This document shows, piece after piece, positions 1 to 6,539 of a DNA stretch of 64,000 nt (position 1 is the first letter of the stretch; each line of letters starts with the position of its first letter). Source of the stretch: CAJXVY01 sp965660355. GTDB lineage: Bacteria > Actinomycetota > Actinomycetes > Actinomycetales > Microbacteriaceae. The notes under the pieces are model-generated. The model was given only the letters and a program-made list of their open reading frames with translations. It was not told the DNA's origin and ran no database searches. The DNA lies in assembly GCA_965660355.1 (NCBI GenBank), contig CBFHZN010000007.1:1-64000 (forward strand), written 5' to 3'. Made by a program: the position numbers and the translations under genes.

Positions 1-1
1 A

Positions 2-481
2 AAGAATCATGTGGAGATCGGTATCCCCAATCTCGCCAGTATTATTCTAAAACATGACCCAGCAGGTGTTGTACCCGGTGTGACAGAAGCACCACCTGAA
101 GAACAACCATGGGTCTTTGGTGTGTTCTGGAGTTTTCGTGTGATGGTGGGTATCGGCGTGTTGATGGTACTGACAGGTATTGTTGGACTGTATTTGAGGT
201 GGCGAAATCGACTCTATGACACATCTTGGTTTCATCGTGGGTTGACATGGATGATACCCGCACCGTTTATCGCAGTTCTTGCTGGTTGGTTTGTCACTGA
301 GATTGGTCGATCACCTTGGTTGGTCTATGGTATGATGACACATACACAAGGTGTCACCAACAGTCTTTCGATGCCTATGGTATTGACAACCTTAATAGGG
401 TATGTTACCATATATGCAGTTGTATACACTTTTGGGATGAAATACATTATCGAAACCATAAGAAAAGGTATTGACACATAG
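2..481 (+). CDS. cydA: Cytochrome bd ubiquinol oxidase subunit I, C-terminal part (cut by window edge)
   Basis: This is the 3' end of a CydA gene; the reading frame is open to the first bases of the window, so the start lies outside. CydA is the membrane subunit of the cytochrome bd quinol oxidase, which carries haems b558 and b595/d and reduces O2 with quinol. Counting from the GTG at 11, FWSFRVM (39-45) matches the conserved segment carrying the haem b558 Met ligand and an invariant Arg. GWFVTEIGRSPW (92-103) matches the GR-PW signature. About four hydrophobic helices are visible. No cydB follows: the stop is 8 bp before a tRNA gene. Three of seven Arg codons are CGA, which the phage genes also use freely. 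The family assignment is firm; whether the gene is intact or phage-owned cannot be seen. Confidence 0.85.
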   Translation, partial: KNHVEIGIPNLASIILKHDPAGVVPGVTEAPPEEQPWVFGVFWSFRVMVGIGVLMVLTGIVGLYLRWRNRLYDTSWFHRGLTWMIPAPFIAVLAGWFVTEIGRSPWLVYGMMTHTQGVTNSLSMPMVLTTLIGYVTIYAVVYTFGMKYIIETIRKGIDT

Positions 482-489
482 TGAATAGA

Positions 490-564
490 GTCCCCTTCGT
501 CTAGTGGTTAGGACACTGCCCTTTCACGGCAGTAACACCAGTTCGAATCTGGTAGGGGACGCCA
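490..564 (+). tRNA. tRNA-Glu (anticodon UUC)
   Basis: A complete cloverleaf is visible. The acceptor arms GTCCCCT/AGGGGAC pair. The anticodon stem encloses the loop CTTTCAC with anticodon TTC, the T arm carries GTTCGAATC, and the CCA end is encoded (562-564). It lies 8 bp after the cydA stop and 5 bp before the next tRNA, spacing that implies a shared transcript. Confidence 0.95.
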
Positions 565-569
565 AATTC

Positions 570-645
570 GGGTCGTTAGCTCAGTTGGTAGAGCAGGAGA
601 CTCTTAATCTCTTGGTCGTAGGTTCGAGTCCTACACGACCCACCA
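570..645 (+). tRNA. tRNA-Lys (anticodon CUU)
   Basis: A complete cloverleaf with acceptor arms GGGTCGT/ACGACCC, D arm TAGCTCAGTTGGTAGAGC, anticodon loop CTCTTAA (anticodon CTT), T arm GGTTCGAGTCC and encoded CCA. It closely resembles proteobacterial tRNA-Lys outside the anticodon arm. It would read AAG codons, which are common in the neighbouring phage genes. Confidence 0.94.
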
Positions 646-795
646 CTTTAACTTTACCCCATAACCCCCTGATTTTCCTACTCTTTTTCAGAAAGTTTAT
701 AAGTCGTTGATTTTAAAGGGAATAAAGTTCTTGACTTTTATTGCCCGCTTCCCTATAATAGGTATTGTAAGGTTGATAAAGAGAGAGGAAAAGAT
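646..795 (+). promoter_or_regulatory. Early promoter P1 with upstream box
   Basis: This 150-bp gap holds no gene. A sigma70-type promoter has -35 TTGACT (731-736), a 17-bp spacer and -10 TATAAT (754-759), within the shared core CCCCTATAATAGGTATTGTA (first base differs here: TCCC). A TTGATTTTAAAGG box lies at 707-719, 24 bp upstream of the -35, and a weaker half copy (CTGATTTT) at 669-676. The leader ends in a strong GAGAGAGG ribosome site before the ATG at 796. Confidence 0.85.
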
Positions 796-1008
796 ATGTA
801 TGCAAGTGAGTTTGTTGAGTATGTTTTGAGTTTCTACGGTAAAGGTGAAATCTACGATCTCGGTGTGAAAGAAGATGAAGTTTATAAAGCATTAGAAATG
901 CGGTTAAAAAGAAAAGACATCGAGTTTTCGGGTGACAGTCTTGACCGAGAATTGGTTCGGGACATTATTCTAGAGAATCGTGGTGAAGAACCTTGGGGTT
1001 TAATCTAG
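796..1008 (+). CDS. Small early protein, unknown function (70 aa)
   Basis: I do not recognise this gene. It encodes an acidic, probably helical 70-residue protein with many Glu, Asp and Lys residues, no Cys, no membrane segment and no signal peptide. It is the first gene behind early promoter P1 and starts at an ATG preceded by a purine-rich GAGAGAGG site, so early high-level expression is likely. Small proteins in this position of T4-like phages often act on host enzymes, but nothing in this sequence shows a target. The stop codon is 4 bp before the next promoter. Confidence 0.7.
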   Translation: MYASEFVEYVLSFYGKGEIYDLGVKEDEVYKALEMRLKRKDIEFSGDSLDRELVRDIILENRGEEPWGLI

Positions 1009-1010
1009 AC

Positions 1011-1039
1011 TTGACTTTTCTTGTCTAGTCCCCTATAAT
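1011..1039 (+). promoter_or_regulatory. Early promoter P2
   Basis: -35 TTGACT (1011-1016), 17-bp spacer, -10 TATAAT (1034-1039), followed by the same downstream bases and the same GGTTGATA-GAGAGAGG leader as P1. It lacks the TTGATTTTAAAG box found upstream of P1, P3 and P4. It starts directly after the stop codon of the preceding gene. Confidence 0.85.
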
Positions 1040-1077
1040 AGGTATTGTAAGGTTGATAGAGAGAGAGGAAATATATT

Positions 1078-1383
1078 ATGAAATCAATTAAACGCACTTT
1101 TTATTCAGATCCGGGTCATGGTTGGTTGTGTACCAAGATCTATGAGTTGGAAGAACTCGGCATTCACGACAAGATCAGTCCTTGGTCTTATCGTAACTAT
1201 GACCTTGTCTATCTTGAGGAAGATCGTGACGCAGGTATTTACATCAACGCAGTCAATAAACTTGGTTATACTGTTGAGTTTGTCCAAAAGAATACTGATC
1301 AAGAATCACTTATTCGGTCATATGATCCGTACTACTTTCAAATGGACAGCGGTGTGTCAATCGCTAAAGCGGAGGTTGCGTAA
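1078..1383 (+). CDS. Small early protein, unknown function (101 aa)
   Basis: I do not recognise this 101-residue protein. It is rich in Tyr, Asp and Ser with no membrane helix, and its single Cys sits near the N terminus (GWLCTK). It is the first gene behind promoter P2 and shares the purine-rich leader of the other early genes. Its stop overlaps the start of the next gene by one base (TAATG), so the two are probably translationally coupled. Confidence 0.7.
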   Translation: MKSIKRTFYSDPGHGWLCTKIYELEELGIHDKISPWSYRNYDLVYLEEDRDAGIYINAVNKLGYTVEFVQKNTDQESLIRSYDPYYFQMDSGVSIAKAEVA

Positions 1384-1580
1384 TGGATAAACTCTTTTCG
1401 ATTTGTGACGGTTGGACTACGAACGGCAAAATGATTTGTTCTGCTGACCCCAAAGGCGGTATCATTGACCGCAACTTGGCTGGTCTTGGTTGGTTTGTCG
1501 TTTTCAATAACGGTCATTCGGTCAACGATTTCTTTGATACTCGCGAAGAAGCGATTGATTATTTTTGCAACAATCAATAG
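1383..1580 (+). CDS. Small early protein, unknown function (65 aa)
   Basis: A 65-residue protein with a compact look: a run of Gly/Trp/Phe-containing strands (GLGWFVVF) followed by a probable helix (TREEAIDYFCNN). This strand-then-helix pattern, ending in a D-x-x-E-A-I-x-Y segment, resembles small phage proteins that fold as a beta hairpin plus helix; the 41-residue protein next door ends in a similar way. No function can be assigned. It starts one base inside the stop of the upstream gene and belongs to the P2 transcript. Confidence 0.65.
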   Translation: MDKLFSICDGWTTNGKMICSADPKGGIIDRNLAGLGWFVVFNNGHSVNDFFDTREEAIDYFCNNQ

Positions 1581-1591
1581 GGAGATGCGTA

Positions 1592-1717
1592 ATGAAAATA
1601 GTATATAATCGTTTGTTGGGTGGTTGGTATATCGTTAGAGGGCCGCATCAGACGCCACTAAGTGGTAGATTTCAATCGAAACGTGATGCAGAATTGTCTT
1701 TATACAAACATAGGTAA
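1592..1717 (+). CDS. Very small early protein, unknown function (41 aa)
   Basis: An ATG at 1592 opens a 41-residue frame ending at TAA 1715-1717. A GGGAGA ribosome site at 1580-1585 precedes it. The protein has the same strand-then-helix plan as its upstream neighbour: GGWYIVRGP followed by SKRDAELSLYKH. It fills the space between two other genes with no other reading frame competing, and it fits the operon spacing. Its function is unknown, and its small size makes the call moderate. Confidence 0.55.
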   Translation: MKIVYNRLLGGWYIVRGPHQTPLSGRFQSKRDAELSLYKHR

Positions 1718-1729
1718 GGAGATTATATT

Positions 1730-2152
1730 ATGGCTACAAGATGTGCAATTGGTTATATGTATGAAGATAACACAGTGTTTGCAAAGTATTCTCACTATGA
1801 TGGTTATCCTTCACATACAGGTCAAATGCTGGTCGAGCATTATGACTTCAATCTCAAGATTCAGGCTATGATTGCTTTGGGTGATCAGAGTTATCTCGCA
1901 CCAGAGATTTTCCCGGAAGGTGACACTCACAGTTTTGATACACCCGAAAAAGACGTGACTGTATTCTACGGTCGTGATCGTGGTGAACCAAATACCGCCC
2001 CAAAAACATTCGGTGGTATGGTCGAGTTCATTGATCATTACGAAGATGTTGTTGATTATCTGTATGTGTATAATCCAACTGACAAAATGTGGAAGTGCTG
2101 GAGTACGCACACCGGATCAAAGATTGACCTTTATGAGAAAGAGGCAGCGTGA
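1730..2152 (+). CDS. Conserved phage protein of unknown function (140 aa)
   Basis: A 140-residue soluble acidic protein. The N-terminal half holds a histidine/aromatic-rich segment, YSHYDGYPSHTGQ, that I associate with a conserved family of phage proteins without assigned function. The rest alternates short strands and acidic helices and has no catalytic signature I can name. It starts at an ATG after AAGGAG (1715-1720) and ends with a TGATG overlap into the next gene, so it lies mid-operon in the early P2 transcript. Confidence 0.65.
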   Translation: MATRCAIGYMYEDNTVFAKYSHYDGYPSHTGQMLVEHYDFNLKIQAMIALGDQSYLAPEIFPEGDTHSFDTPEKDVTVFYGRDRGEPNTAPKTFGGMVEFIDHYEDVVDYLYVYNPTDKMWKCWSTHTGSKIDLYEKEAA

Positions 2153-2331
2153 TGAATAAGATCCTTCAAGAGGTCACTGATTGGGAAGATGATATCCCCA
2201 ACCACACCTACGAGATTCGACCTGATGGTAAGTGCGTTGCTTACAAGAAGGTTGGTTCAAATGAATGGTACACATTCAAGAAACCCCTGCGTTTCACAAA
2301 GACAAGACGCAAGTTTAAAGAGGTGAAGTAA
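2152..2331 (+). CDS. Small early protein, unknown function (59 aa)
   Basis: A basic 59-residue protein (many Lys and Arg, C-terminal TRRKFKEVK) with no membrane segment. I take the ATG at 2152, which overlaps the upstream stop as TGATG, rather than the in-frame GTG one codon earlier. It could bind nucleic acid given its charge, but this is a guess from composition only. It is followed within 2 bp by the next gene. Confidence 0.6.
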   Translation: MNKILQEVTDWEDDIPNHTYEIRPDGKCVAYKKVGSNEWYTFKKPLRFTKTRRKFKEVK

Positions 2332-2332
2332 T

Positions 2333-2539
2333 ATGTTCGTAGCAATCCCCAACATGAATAATGATAAAGGAATTAAACAGTTTCAGGATGTCAAGGAAGC
2401 GGTCAACTATCTTAACGAATACACCGAGATCGAAGAGTATGGTGCGCGACTGACTGCCGAAGACTGGAACCTGATCGGTAAGTTGGAGTCAGATAAACCG
2501 TGTAAGTTCAAGGCAAATAAAGTTGTTGACATTTCCTGA
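2333..2539 (+). CDS. Small early protein, unknown function (68 aa)
   Basis: A 68-residue protein with a strand/helix pattern (FVAIPNMNNDKGIKQF then VKEAVNYLNEY) like the other small proteins in this block. There is no Zn motif or membrane helix. It is the last gene of the operon that begins at P2, and its 3' end carries the -35 of the next promoter (2526-2531). Its role is unknown. Confidence 0.6.
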   Translation: MFVAIPNMNNDKGIKQFQDVKEAVNYLNEYTEIEEYGARLTAEDWNLIGKLESDKPCKFKANKVVDIS

Positions 2540-2555
2540 GTTGGTAAAGTATAAT
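2526..2555 (+). promoter_or_regulatory. Sigma70-type promoter inside gene end
   Basis: -35 TTGACA (2526-2531), 18-bp spacer, -10 TATAAT (2550-2555). It lies over the last codons of the upstream gene and drives the gene at 2583, whose ATG has a TGGAGG site. It lacks the 20-bp core shared by P1-P4. Confidence 0.65.
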
Positions 2556-2582
2556 ATAACTGAACAATGGAGGTGACTATAT

Positions 2583-2786
2583 ATGAGTAAGATGAGTTCT
2601 TTTACGACCGAAGTTCAAGAAGTGGTCTGTGAAAACTTTAATGAACCCTTAGAGTTTGTGATCGAAAAAGTGAGTCAACGATTTTCTTCCGAACCCGCCT
2701 GGAAAGTTGGGTATGCGATTCGAACTGCTGAGGATCAATATCAACAAATTAGAGAAGATTTAAATTGGTATGGGACTTTGTGTTAA
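2583..2786 (+). CDS. Small protein, unknown function (67 aa)
   Basis: A 67-residue acidic, mostly helical protein containing one W and two Cys, without a CxxC pair. TGGAGG (2569-2574) precedes the ATG at a good distance. It has its own promoter just upstream and stands somewhat apart from the next gene (47-bp gap). No family recognised. Confidence 0.6.
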   Translation: MSKMSSFTTEVQEVVCENFNEPLEFVIEKVSQRFSSEPAWKVGYAIRTAEDQYQQIREDLNWYGTLC

Positions 2787-2833
2787 AAAACTCAAAACCC
2801 TATATACAATATATGAGGTGAAAAAAGTAAACT

Positions 2834-3280
2834 ATGGTTAATCTACCCCAAGAAAAACAAGTATTCGAAGTGTTCGAAGAACTAGAACTACAGACAACAA
2901 AACCAAAACGCAAAGCAGTTTTGGAAAAATATCGAGACATGCCAGCATTGAGAGATGTACTTCGCGGCATGTTTGATAATACTCTTGTGTTTCTTCTTCC
3001 CGAAGGAACCCCGCCTTATACCCCGAACAGACCAGAGTCTGCACCTTCCACTCTGTTACGAAAACATCGTGAGTTCGGTTGGTTTGTAAAAGGTGGCCCC
3101 GGTACTGATATGCCCTCCTTTAAGAGGGAAAAGAAATTCATTGAACTACTTGAGTCAGTGCATCCGGACGATGCGTTGCTCGTGTTGGCGATGGTGAATA
3201 AAAAATCACCTATCAAGGGTCTTAACAAAAAACTAGTACAGGAGGTCTTTCCGAATCTAATCCAAGACGATGACTCATAG
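2834..3280 (+). CDS. DUF6433-like conserved phage protein (148 aa)
   Basis: This 148-residue protein matches a family common in marine T4-like phages (DUF6433 by my recollection). It has an N-terminal helical part, then LVFLLPEGTPPYTPN (about 51-66), then a helix pair with REKKFIELLESVHPDDALLVL (split by a basic stretch, about 95-118) and a C-terminal segment ending in VFPNL. The function is unknown; the family is usually found near phoH and replication genes, as here. It has no membrane segment and no Cys. A weak A-rich ribosome site precedes the ATG. Confidence 0.7.
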   Translation: MVNLPQEKQVFEVFEELELQTTKPKRKAVLEKYRDMPALRDVLRGMFDNTLVFLLPEGTPPYTPNRPESAPSTLLRKHREFGWFVKGGPGTDMPSFKREKKFIELLESVHPDDALLVLAMVNKKSPIKGLNKKLVQEVFPNLIQDDDS

Positions 3281-3315
3281 TCATCATTTCTTTCCACTGA
3301 AAATAAAGGAGTGAT

Positions 3316-3477
3316 ATGACATCAGCTCAAATAGAACGGTTGAAAAAAGATAGTCAAGAACTAGACCACTATATTATGAGTTTGAAAAAACGGGGTAAGG
3401 AAGAGAAAGCACACAAACTGATGGATAAACGTGAGTTTCTCGACCAAACCATTAACGAAGTTAGTCAATCACAATAA
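3316..3477 (+). CDS. Very small charged helical protein (53 aa)
   Basis: ATG at 3316, preceded by AAAGGAGTG (3306-3313), opens a 53-residue frame ending in TAA. It is almost entirely helical and highly charged, with a heptad-like pattern (IERLKKDSQELDHYIMSLKK), so a short coiled coil is likely. No known function. It lies between the DUF6433-like gene and a short structured gap. Confidence 0.6.
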   Translation: MTSAQIERLKKDSQELDHYIMSLKKRGKEEKAHKLMDKREFLDQTINEVSQSQ

Positions 3478-3486
3478 AGGAAGGTG

Positions 3487-3529
3487 ATCCACATCTCTTC
3501 AAGACACTGTCTTGTCGTAACCAGTGGAT
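3487..3529 (+). other. Two-stem inverted repeat in intergenic gap
   Basis: ATCCAC (3487-3492) pairs with GTGGAT (3524-3529), and inside it CAAGAC (3500-3505) pairs with GTCTTG (3509-3514) around a 3-base loop. No T-run follows, so it does not look like a simple terminator. It ends 24 bp before the next gene, so it may be a leader structure or an RNA processing site. Confidence 0.4.
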
Positions 3530-3553
3530 TAGATTATAGGTGCGAAATTTATC

Positions 3554-3790
3554 ATGCCGATTTACAAGTTTAAGGAAAAGGAAAGCGGAGAGATTACTGA
3601 GGTGTCTCTCCGCATTTCCGAACTAGATTCATACAAAGAAGATAACCCAAATCTCGAACAGGTTATCGACTATGCTCCCAATATGGTCACCAATGTCAAG
3701 TCGCCTCTTACGATGGCGGGTTCGGGTTGGCGCGACCATCTCAAGAATATCAAAGAAAAGTCTGGGCGGGGGAACACCATTAAAGTATGA
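3554..3790 (+). CDS. FmdB-like small phage protein without zinc ligands (78 aa)
   Basis: Starts MPIYKFK, typical of the small FmdB-type regulatory-protein family and of a related phage family found beside phoH in marine T4-like phages. The 78-residue protein ends with a GWRDHLKNIKEK helix. It contains no Cys, so the zinc ribbon of true FmdB proteins is absent. Its ATGA overlap with phoH suggests co-translation. Its role is unknown. Confidence 0.65.
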   Translation: MPIYKFKEKESGEITEVSLRISELDSYKEDNPNLEQVIDYAPNMVTNVKSPLTMAGSGWRDHLKNIKEKSGRGNTIKV

Positions 3791-4485
3791 GAAAGGAACG
3801 CACACCCCCTCAGAAGTTGCGTATCGATGACCTTTACACATTTGAACCACTTACCTCATCTCAGGAAGTGGTTTACAATGCATGGTCAGAAAATAATAAT
3901 GTTGTTATGTGCGGAACCGCAGGCACAGGCAAAACATTCTGTGCATTATACCTCGCACTTGAGACCGTCTTGGACAAGGGGAATAATTGTTCCAAGGTTG
4001 TTCTCTGTCGCTCTATTGTCCCCACACGCGAAGTAGGATTCTTGCCAGGGTCTTTAGAAGAGAAAGTAGAAGCATATACCGCACCCTACAAGGCAATCTG
4101 TTCTGAACTGTTTGAGGACGCCCTGGCGTACGAGAAACTGGTATCACAGGGTGTTATCGAGTTCATGTCAACCTCATATATTCGAGGTGTTACCATGGAC
4201 AACACAATCCTGATTATTGATGAAATGCAGAATCTAACCTTTCATGAACTGGATTCGGTAATCACTCGGGTCGGAGAAAACTGTCGAGTGATGTTCTGTG
4301 GTGATTATAAACAGTCAGACTTTACCAAACAAAGTGACAAGAAGGGTTTGCTGAAGTTTCTGGATATCATCGAACACATGACTCGGTTCACTACAGTCGA
4401 GTTTGGATGGTCAGATATTGTCCGCTCAGATTTTGTTCGAGATTACATCATGACCAAGGAGATGTTGGGATATCATCATGAATAG
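3787..4485 (+). CDS. phoH: PhoH-family ATPase
   Basis: A 232-residue PhoH-type P-loop ATPase. Walker A GTAGTGKT is at 43-50 and Walker B ILIIDE at 141-146; between them lies the family motif RSIVPTREVGFLPG. PhoH-like proteins are widespread in marine phages; their cellular role (RNA-related ATPase or helicase-linked) is unsettled. The length matches phage versions, shorter than those with an N-terminal PIN domain. It overlaps the upstream gene by 4 bp and the lysozyme gene by 8 bp, which places it in one tightly coupled early operon. Confidence 0.93.
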   Translation: MRKERTPPQKLRIDDLYTFEPLTSSQEVVYNAWSENNNVVMCGTAGTGKTFCALYLALETVLDKGNNCSKVVLCRSIVPTREVGFLPGSLEEKVEAYTAPYKAICSELFEDALAYEKLVSQGVIEFMSTSYIRGVTMDNTILIIDEMQNLTFHELDSVITRVGENCRVMFCGDYKQSDFTKQSDKKGLLKFLDIIEHMTRFTTVEFGWSDIVRSDFVRDYIMTKEMLGYHHE

Positions 4486-4945
4486 AGAACGAGTCTATGA
4501 ACAACTGAAGATAGACGAAGGCGTGATCTATGAGGTATACGAAGACCACCTCGGACATCCGACCTTTGGTGTCGGACATCTGATTCTAGAAAAAGATCCC
4601 GAGTATGGTCAACCAGTCGGAACTCCGGTGTCCGAAGAACGAGTCCGACAAGCATTTGAACAAGACCTTGATATTGCGATTCGTGAATGTGAGGTTTTGT
4701 ATAACGGATACTTCCCAAACTTTCCGTGTGAGGTACAAGAGATTCTGGTGAACATGATGTTCAATCTCGGAAGACCTCGACTCAGTCAGTTTGTGAGGTT
4801 TACATCAGCACTCTACAAGAAGGATTGGAAGACTGCTGCTATGGAAGGAAGAGACTCTCTCTGGTATCGTCAGGTGACGAATCGGGCAGAACGTCTCATG
4901 AGTAGAATGGAGAAACTAACGGTAGTAGAAAATGGCAAAGTATAG
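4478..4945 (+). CDS. T4-type lysozyme (GH24 endolysin)
   Basis: This 155-residue protein aligns with T4 lysozyme (164 aa). LKIDEGVIYEVYEDHLGHPTFGVGH places the catalytic residues at Glu14, Asp23 and Thr29, the T4 Glu11/Asp20/Thr26 triad, with a GVGH segment after it. GH24 enzymes cut the MurNAc-GlcNAc bond of peptidoglycan. There is no signal peptide or signal anchor, so it would need a holin for release; a candidate lies at 8454. (The quoted motif is interrupted at its natural spacing.) Its position behind phoH, in an early-type operon, is unusual for a lysis gene. No late promoter is visible directly upstream, so timing may depend on read-through. Confidence 0.93.
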   Translation: MNRERVYEQLKIDEGVIYEVYEDHLGHPTFGVGHLILEKDPEYGQPVGTPVSEERVRQAFEQDLDIAIRECEVLYNGYFPNFPCEVQEILVNMMFNLGRPRLSQFVRFTSALYKKDWKTAAMEGRDSLWYRQVTNRAERLMSRMEKLTVVENGKV

Positions 4946-5081
4946 TCGACACGACTCAAGAAACAAGAAAAGAGACAAACACAAAAGAAACGTAAAAGAA
5001 GGATTTAAGGGCGGGATACATACTGGAGAGTACAAGCGGAAACCCAAGTATGAATCTTATCTTTCAGTATCTGATTACTAA
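4932..5081 (+). CDS. Small very basic phage protein (49 aa)
   Basis: ATG at 4932 opens a 49-residue frame overlapping the lysozyme end by 14 bp and the following glycosyltransferase start by 32 bp. The N-terminal half, MAKYSRHDSRNKKRDKHKR, is extremely basic with an S-R-H-D-x-R-N-K-K pattern that I recall from small proteins of marine T4-like phages. Nucleic-acid binding is plausible from the charge. Double overlap with known genes lowers certainty. Confidence 0.5.
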   Translation: MAKYSRHDSRNKKRDKHKRNVKEGFKGGIHTGEYKRKPKYESYLSVSDY

Positions 5082-5877
5082 TCCTGATCTAGACGAAAAG
5101 CGAGGCCCTATCGAGGGTCGATCCCGAACCGAAGTCTATCAAGAGATGACCGATATATCGAGTCGGTCGTTTCAAATCTATGCGGACAAAATCGGTGCAG
5201 ACTATCTGTATTCGGACGAAGCAGTCTATACTCGAAATGAAATAGAGAGAGACAACTGTGTCCCTCTCTTCGAGTGTCTGCGTGTCATCTATGATGAATC
5301 CTTTGACAAGTATGATAAGGTTTTATTTGCGGACACCGACATTGTTGTGAACACCGATCAGAATATCTTCGAAGAATCTGATGCAGAGGTGTATGGGGTT
5401 CTTGAGAGTGATATTCGCACCGAGAAAGATGGCGGTTATAACACTTGGGATTATGATGATTCGACATTCCAAAACTTTCGAGAAAAGTATGAGTGGCATG
5501 ACATTCCGATTGTCCCCTCGATTCCCCCCAATCAACCCTCTCGATTGACCATCCTGAACACCGGGGTTGTGGTCTGGACAAGAGAGGCGCGCCTACGCGC
5601 GCGCGAGGTCTTTGATGATTGGAAGTGGTGGTATTTCGAAGGCCCTCAAAAACACATGTCAATCATGAATGACCAACCCTATATCTCGGGTCAGTTAATG
5701 AAACACGACTTTGATCTGGGGACAATAGATCAGATCTGGAACGACACTCCGACCCATTACAGTGATCCCGATGGAGAGAAGGCACTCGGGGCAAACTTCC
5801 TTCATTACACCGGAGGGGGGAACAAAACAGTCATGATTGACCAATATCACCGAGGATTATTTCCCGTATTCTCCTAA
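5050..5877 (+). CDS. GT-A fold glycosyltransferase
   Basis: A 275-residue protein with the layout of nucleotide-sugar-dependent GT-A transferases. It has an N-terminal nucleotide-binding region, then the DxD metal-binding motif in KVLFADTDIVV (about 90-100), an acceptor region with ILNTGVVVW (about 168-176), and a C-terminal LHYTGGGNK segment that resembles the HxxGxxKPW closing motif of GT8-like enzymes. The sugar and acceptor cannot be read from sequence. It contains a local GC-rich stretch (5586-5605) with codon use unlike the rest. It opens the 12-kb carbohydrate block. Confidence 0.75.
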   Translation: MNLIFQYLITNPDLDEKRGPIEGRSRTEVYQEMTDISSRSFQIYADKIGADYLYSDEAVYTRNEIERDNCVPLFECLRVIYDESFDKYDKVLFADTDIVVNTDQNIFEESDAEVYGVLESDIRTEKDGGYNTWDYDDSTFQNFREKYEWHDIPIVPSIPPNQPSRLTILNTGVVVWTREARLRAREVFDDWKWWYFEGPQKHMSIMNDQPYISGQLMKHDFDLGTIDQIWNDTPTHYSDPDGEKALGANFLHYTGGGNKTVMIDQYHRGLFPVFS

Positions 5878-5881
5878 GTCC

Positions 5882-5934
5882 CTGATTTCAAAGGCGATAA
5901 AGTTCTTGACAAATTGGGGGCAATCCCCTATAAT
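5882..5934 (+). promoter_or_regulatory. Early promoter P3 with upstream box
   Basis: -35 TTGACA (5906-5911), 17-bp spacer, -10 TATAAT (5929-5934) within the shared core CCCCTATAATAGGTATTGTA. A CTGATTTCAAAGG box starts 24 bp upstream of the -35 (5882-5894), at the same distance as in P1. The leader here is shorter and differs from that of P1, P2 and P4. It drives the HAD gene at 5961. Confidence 0.85.
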
Positions 5935-5960
5935 AGGTATTGTAGAAAAGGATAATAACT

Positions 5961-6539
5961 ATGAAAGATAGTGATAAAGTGATTTTGACCGACTGTGATG
6001 GCGTCCTGCTCAACTGGCGGATGGCGTTTATTGACTGGATGGAGTCTCACGGTTATGAGATAAAGAATCCCAATGTTTACAATATTAGTCAATTATTCGG
6101 GATTGAATATAAAGAGGGTCGCGCGCGGGTGCGGCAGTTCAACGAAAGCGCTGCGGTAGGATTCTTGCCCCCACTGCGTGATGCAATCAAGTATGTCCGG
6201 AAGTTACATGAAGAACACGGTTATGTGTTTCATGTGATTACCAGTCTCAGTAAAGATCGGTATGCTGGCGAACTTCGGACTCAGAATCTTCAACAACTCT
6301 TTGGCGAGAATGTGTTCACTCGGTTTGTCTATCTTGATACTGGCGAAGACAAGGATGTCGCGTTGTCAGAGTACATCGGTAAGGATTATCTCTGGGTTGA
6401 AGATAAACTAGAGAATGCGTTAGAAGGAGATAAGGTCGGTCTAGATACTGTCGTAATGAAACACGAATGGAACGAAAACGATTGTCCTTACCCTCTAATG
6501 AATAACTGGAAGGACATCTATCACTACTTGGAAGGTTGA
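5961..6539 (+). CDS. HAD-superfamily phosphatase (5'-nucleotidase-like)
   Basis: A 192-residue HAD-type hydrolase. Motif I is TDCDGVLL with Asp11 (nucleophile) and Asp13 (acid/base). Motif II is the Thr-Ser of HVITSLSKD (about 93-101), and the C-terminal acidic part WVEDKLENA serves as motif IV. The spacing resembles deoxy-5'-nucleotidases (NT5C family). It could dephosphorylate nucleotides or a sugar phosphate; the neighbours favour sugar chemistry, but this is inference. It has its own early promoter (P3), and its stop overlaps the next start (TGATG). Confidence 0.75.
   Translation: MKDSDKVILTDCDGVLLNWRMAFIDWMESHGYEIKNPNVYNISQLFGIEYKEGRARVRQFNESAAVGFLPPLRDAIKYVRKLHEEHGYVFHVITSLSKDRYAGELRTQNLQQLFGENVFTRFVYLDTGEDKDVALSEYIGKDYLWVEDKLENALEGDKVGLDTVVMKHEWNENDCPYPLMNNWKDIYHYLEG

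Noticed and set aside
504..710. A plus-strand reading frame of 68 codons across both tRNA genes
   Set aside because: It is fully explained by the two tRNA genes and has no ribosome site.
645..800. Prophage attachment site at the tRNA-Lys 3' end
   Set aside because: No integrase gene and no second copy of the tRNA end is visible in the window; T4-like phages do not normally integrate. It cannot be excluded without the other end.
5600..5610. GC-rich stretches as assembly errors or foreign insertions
   Set aside because: All patches keep the reading frame and encode peptides that fit the protein families, so they are real coding sequence with odd codon use.
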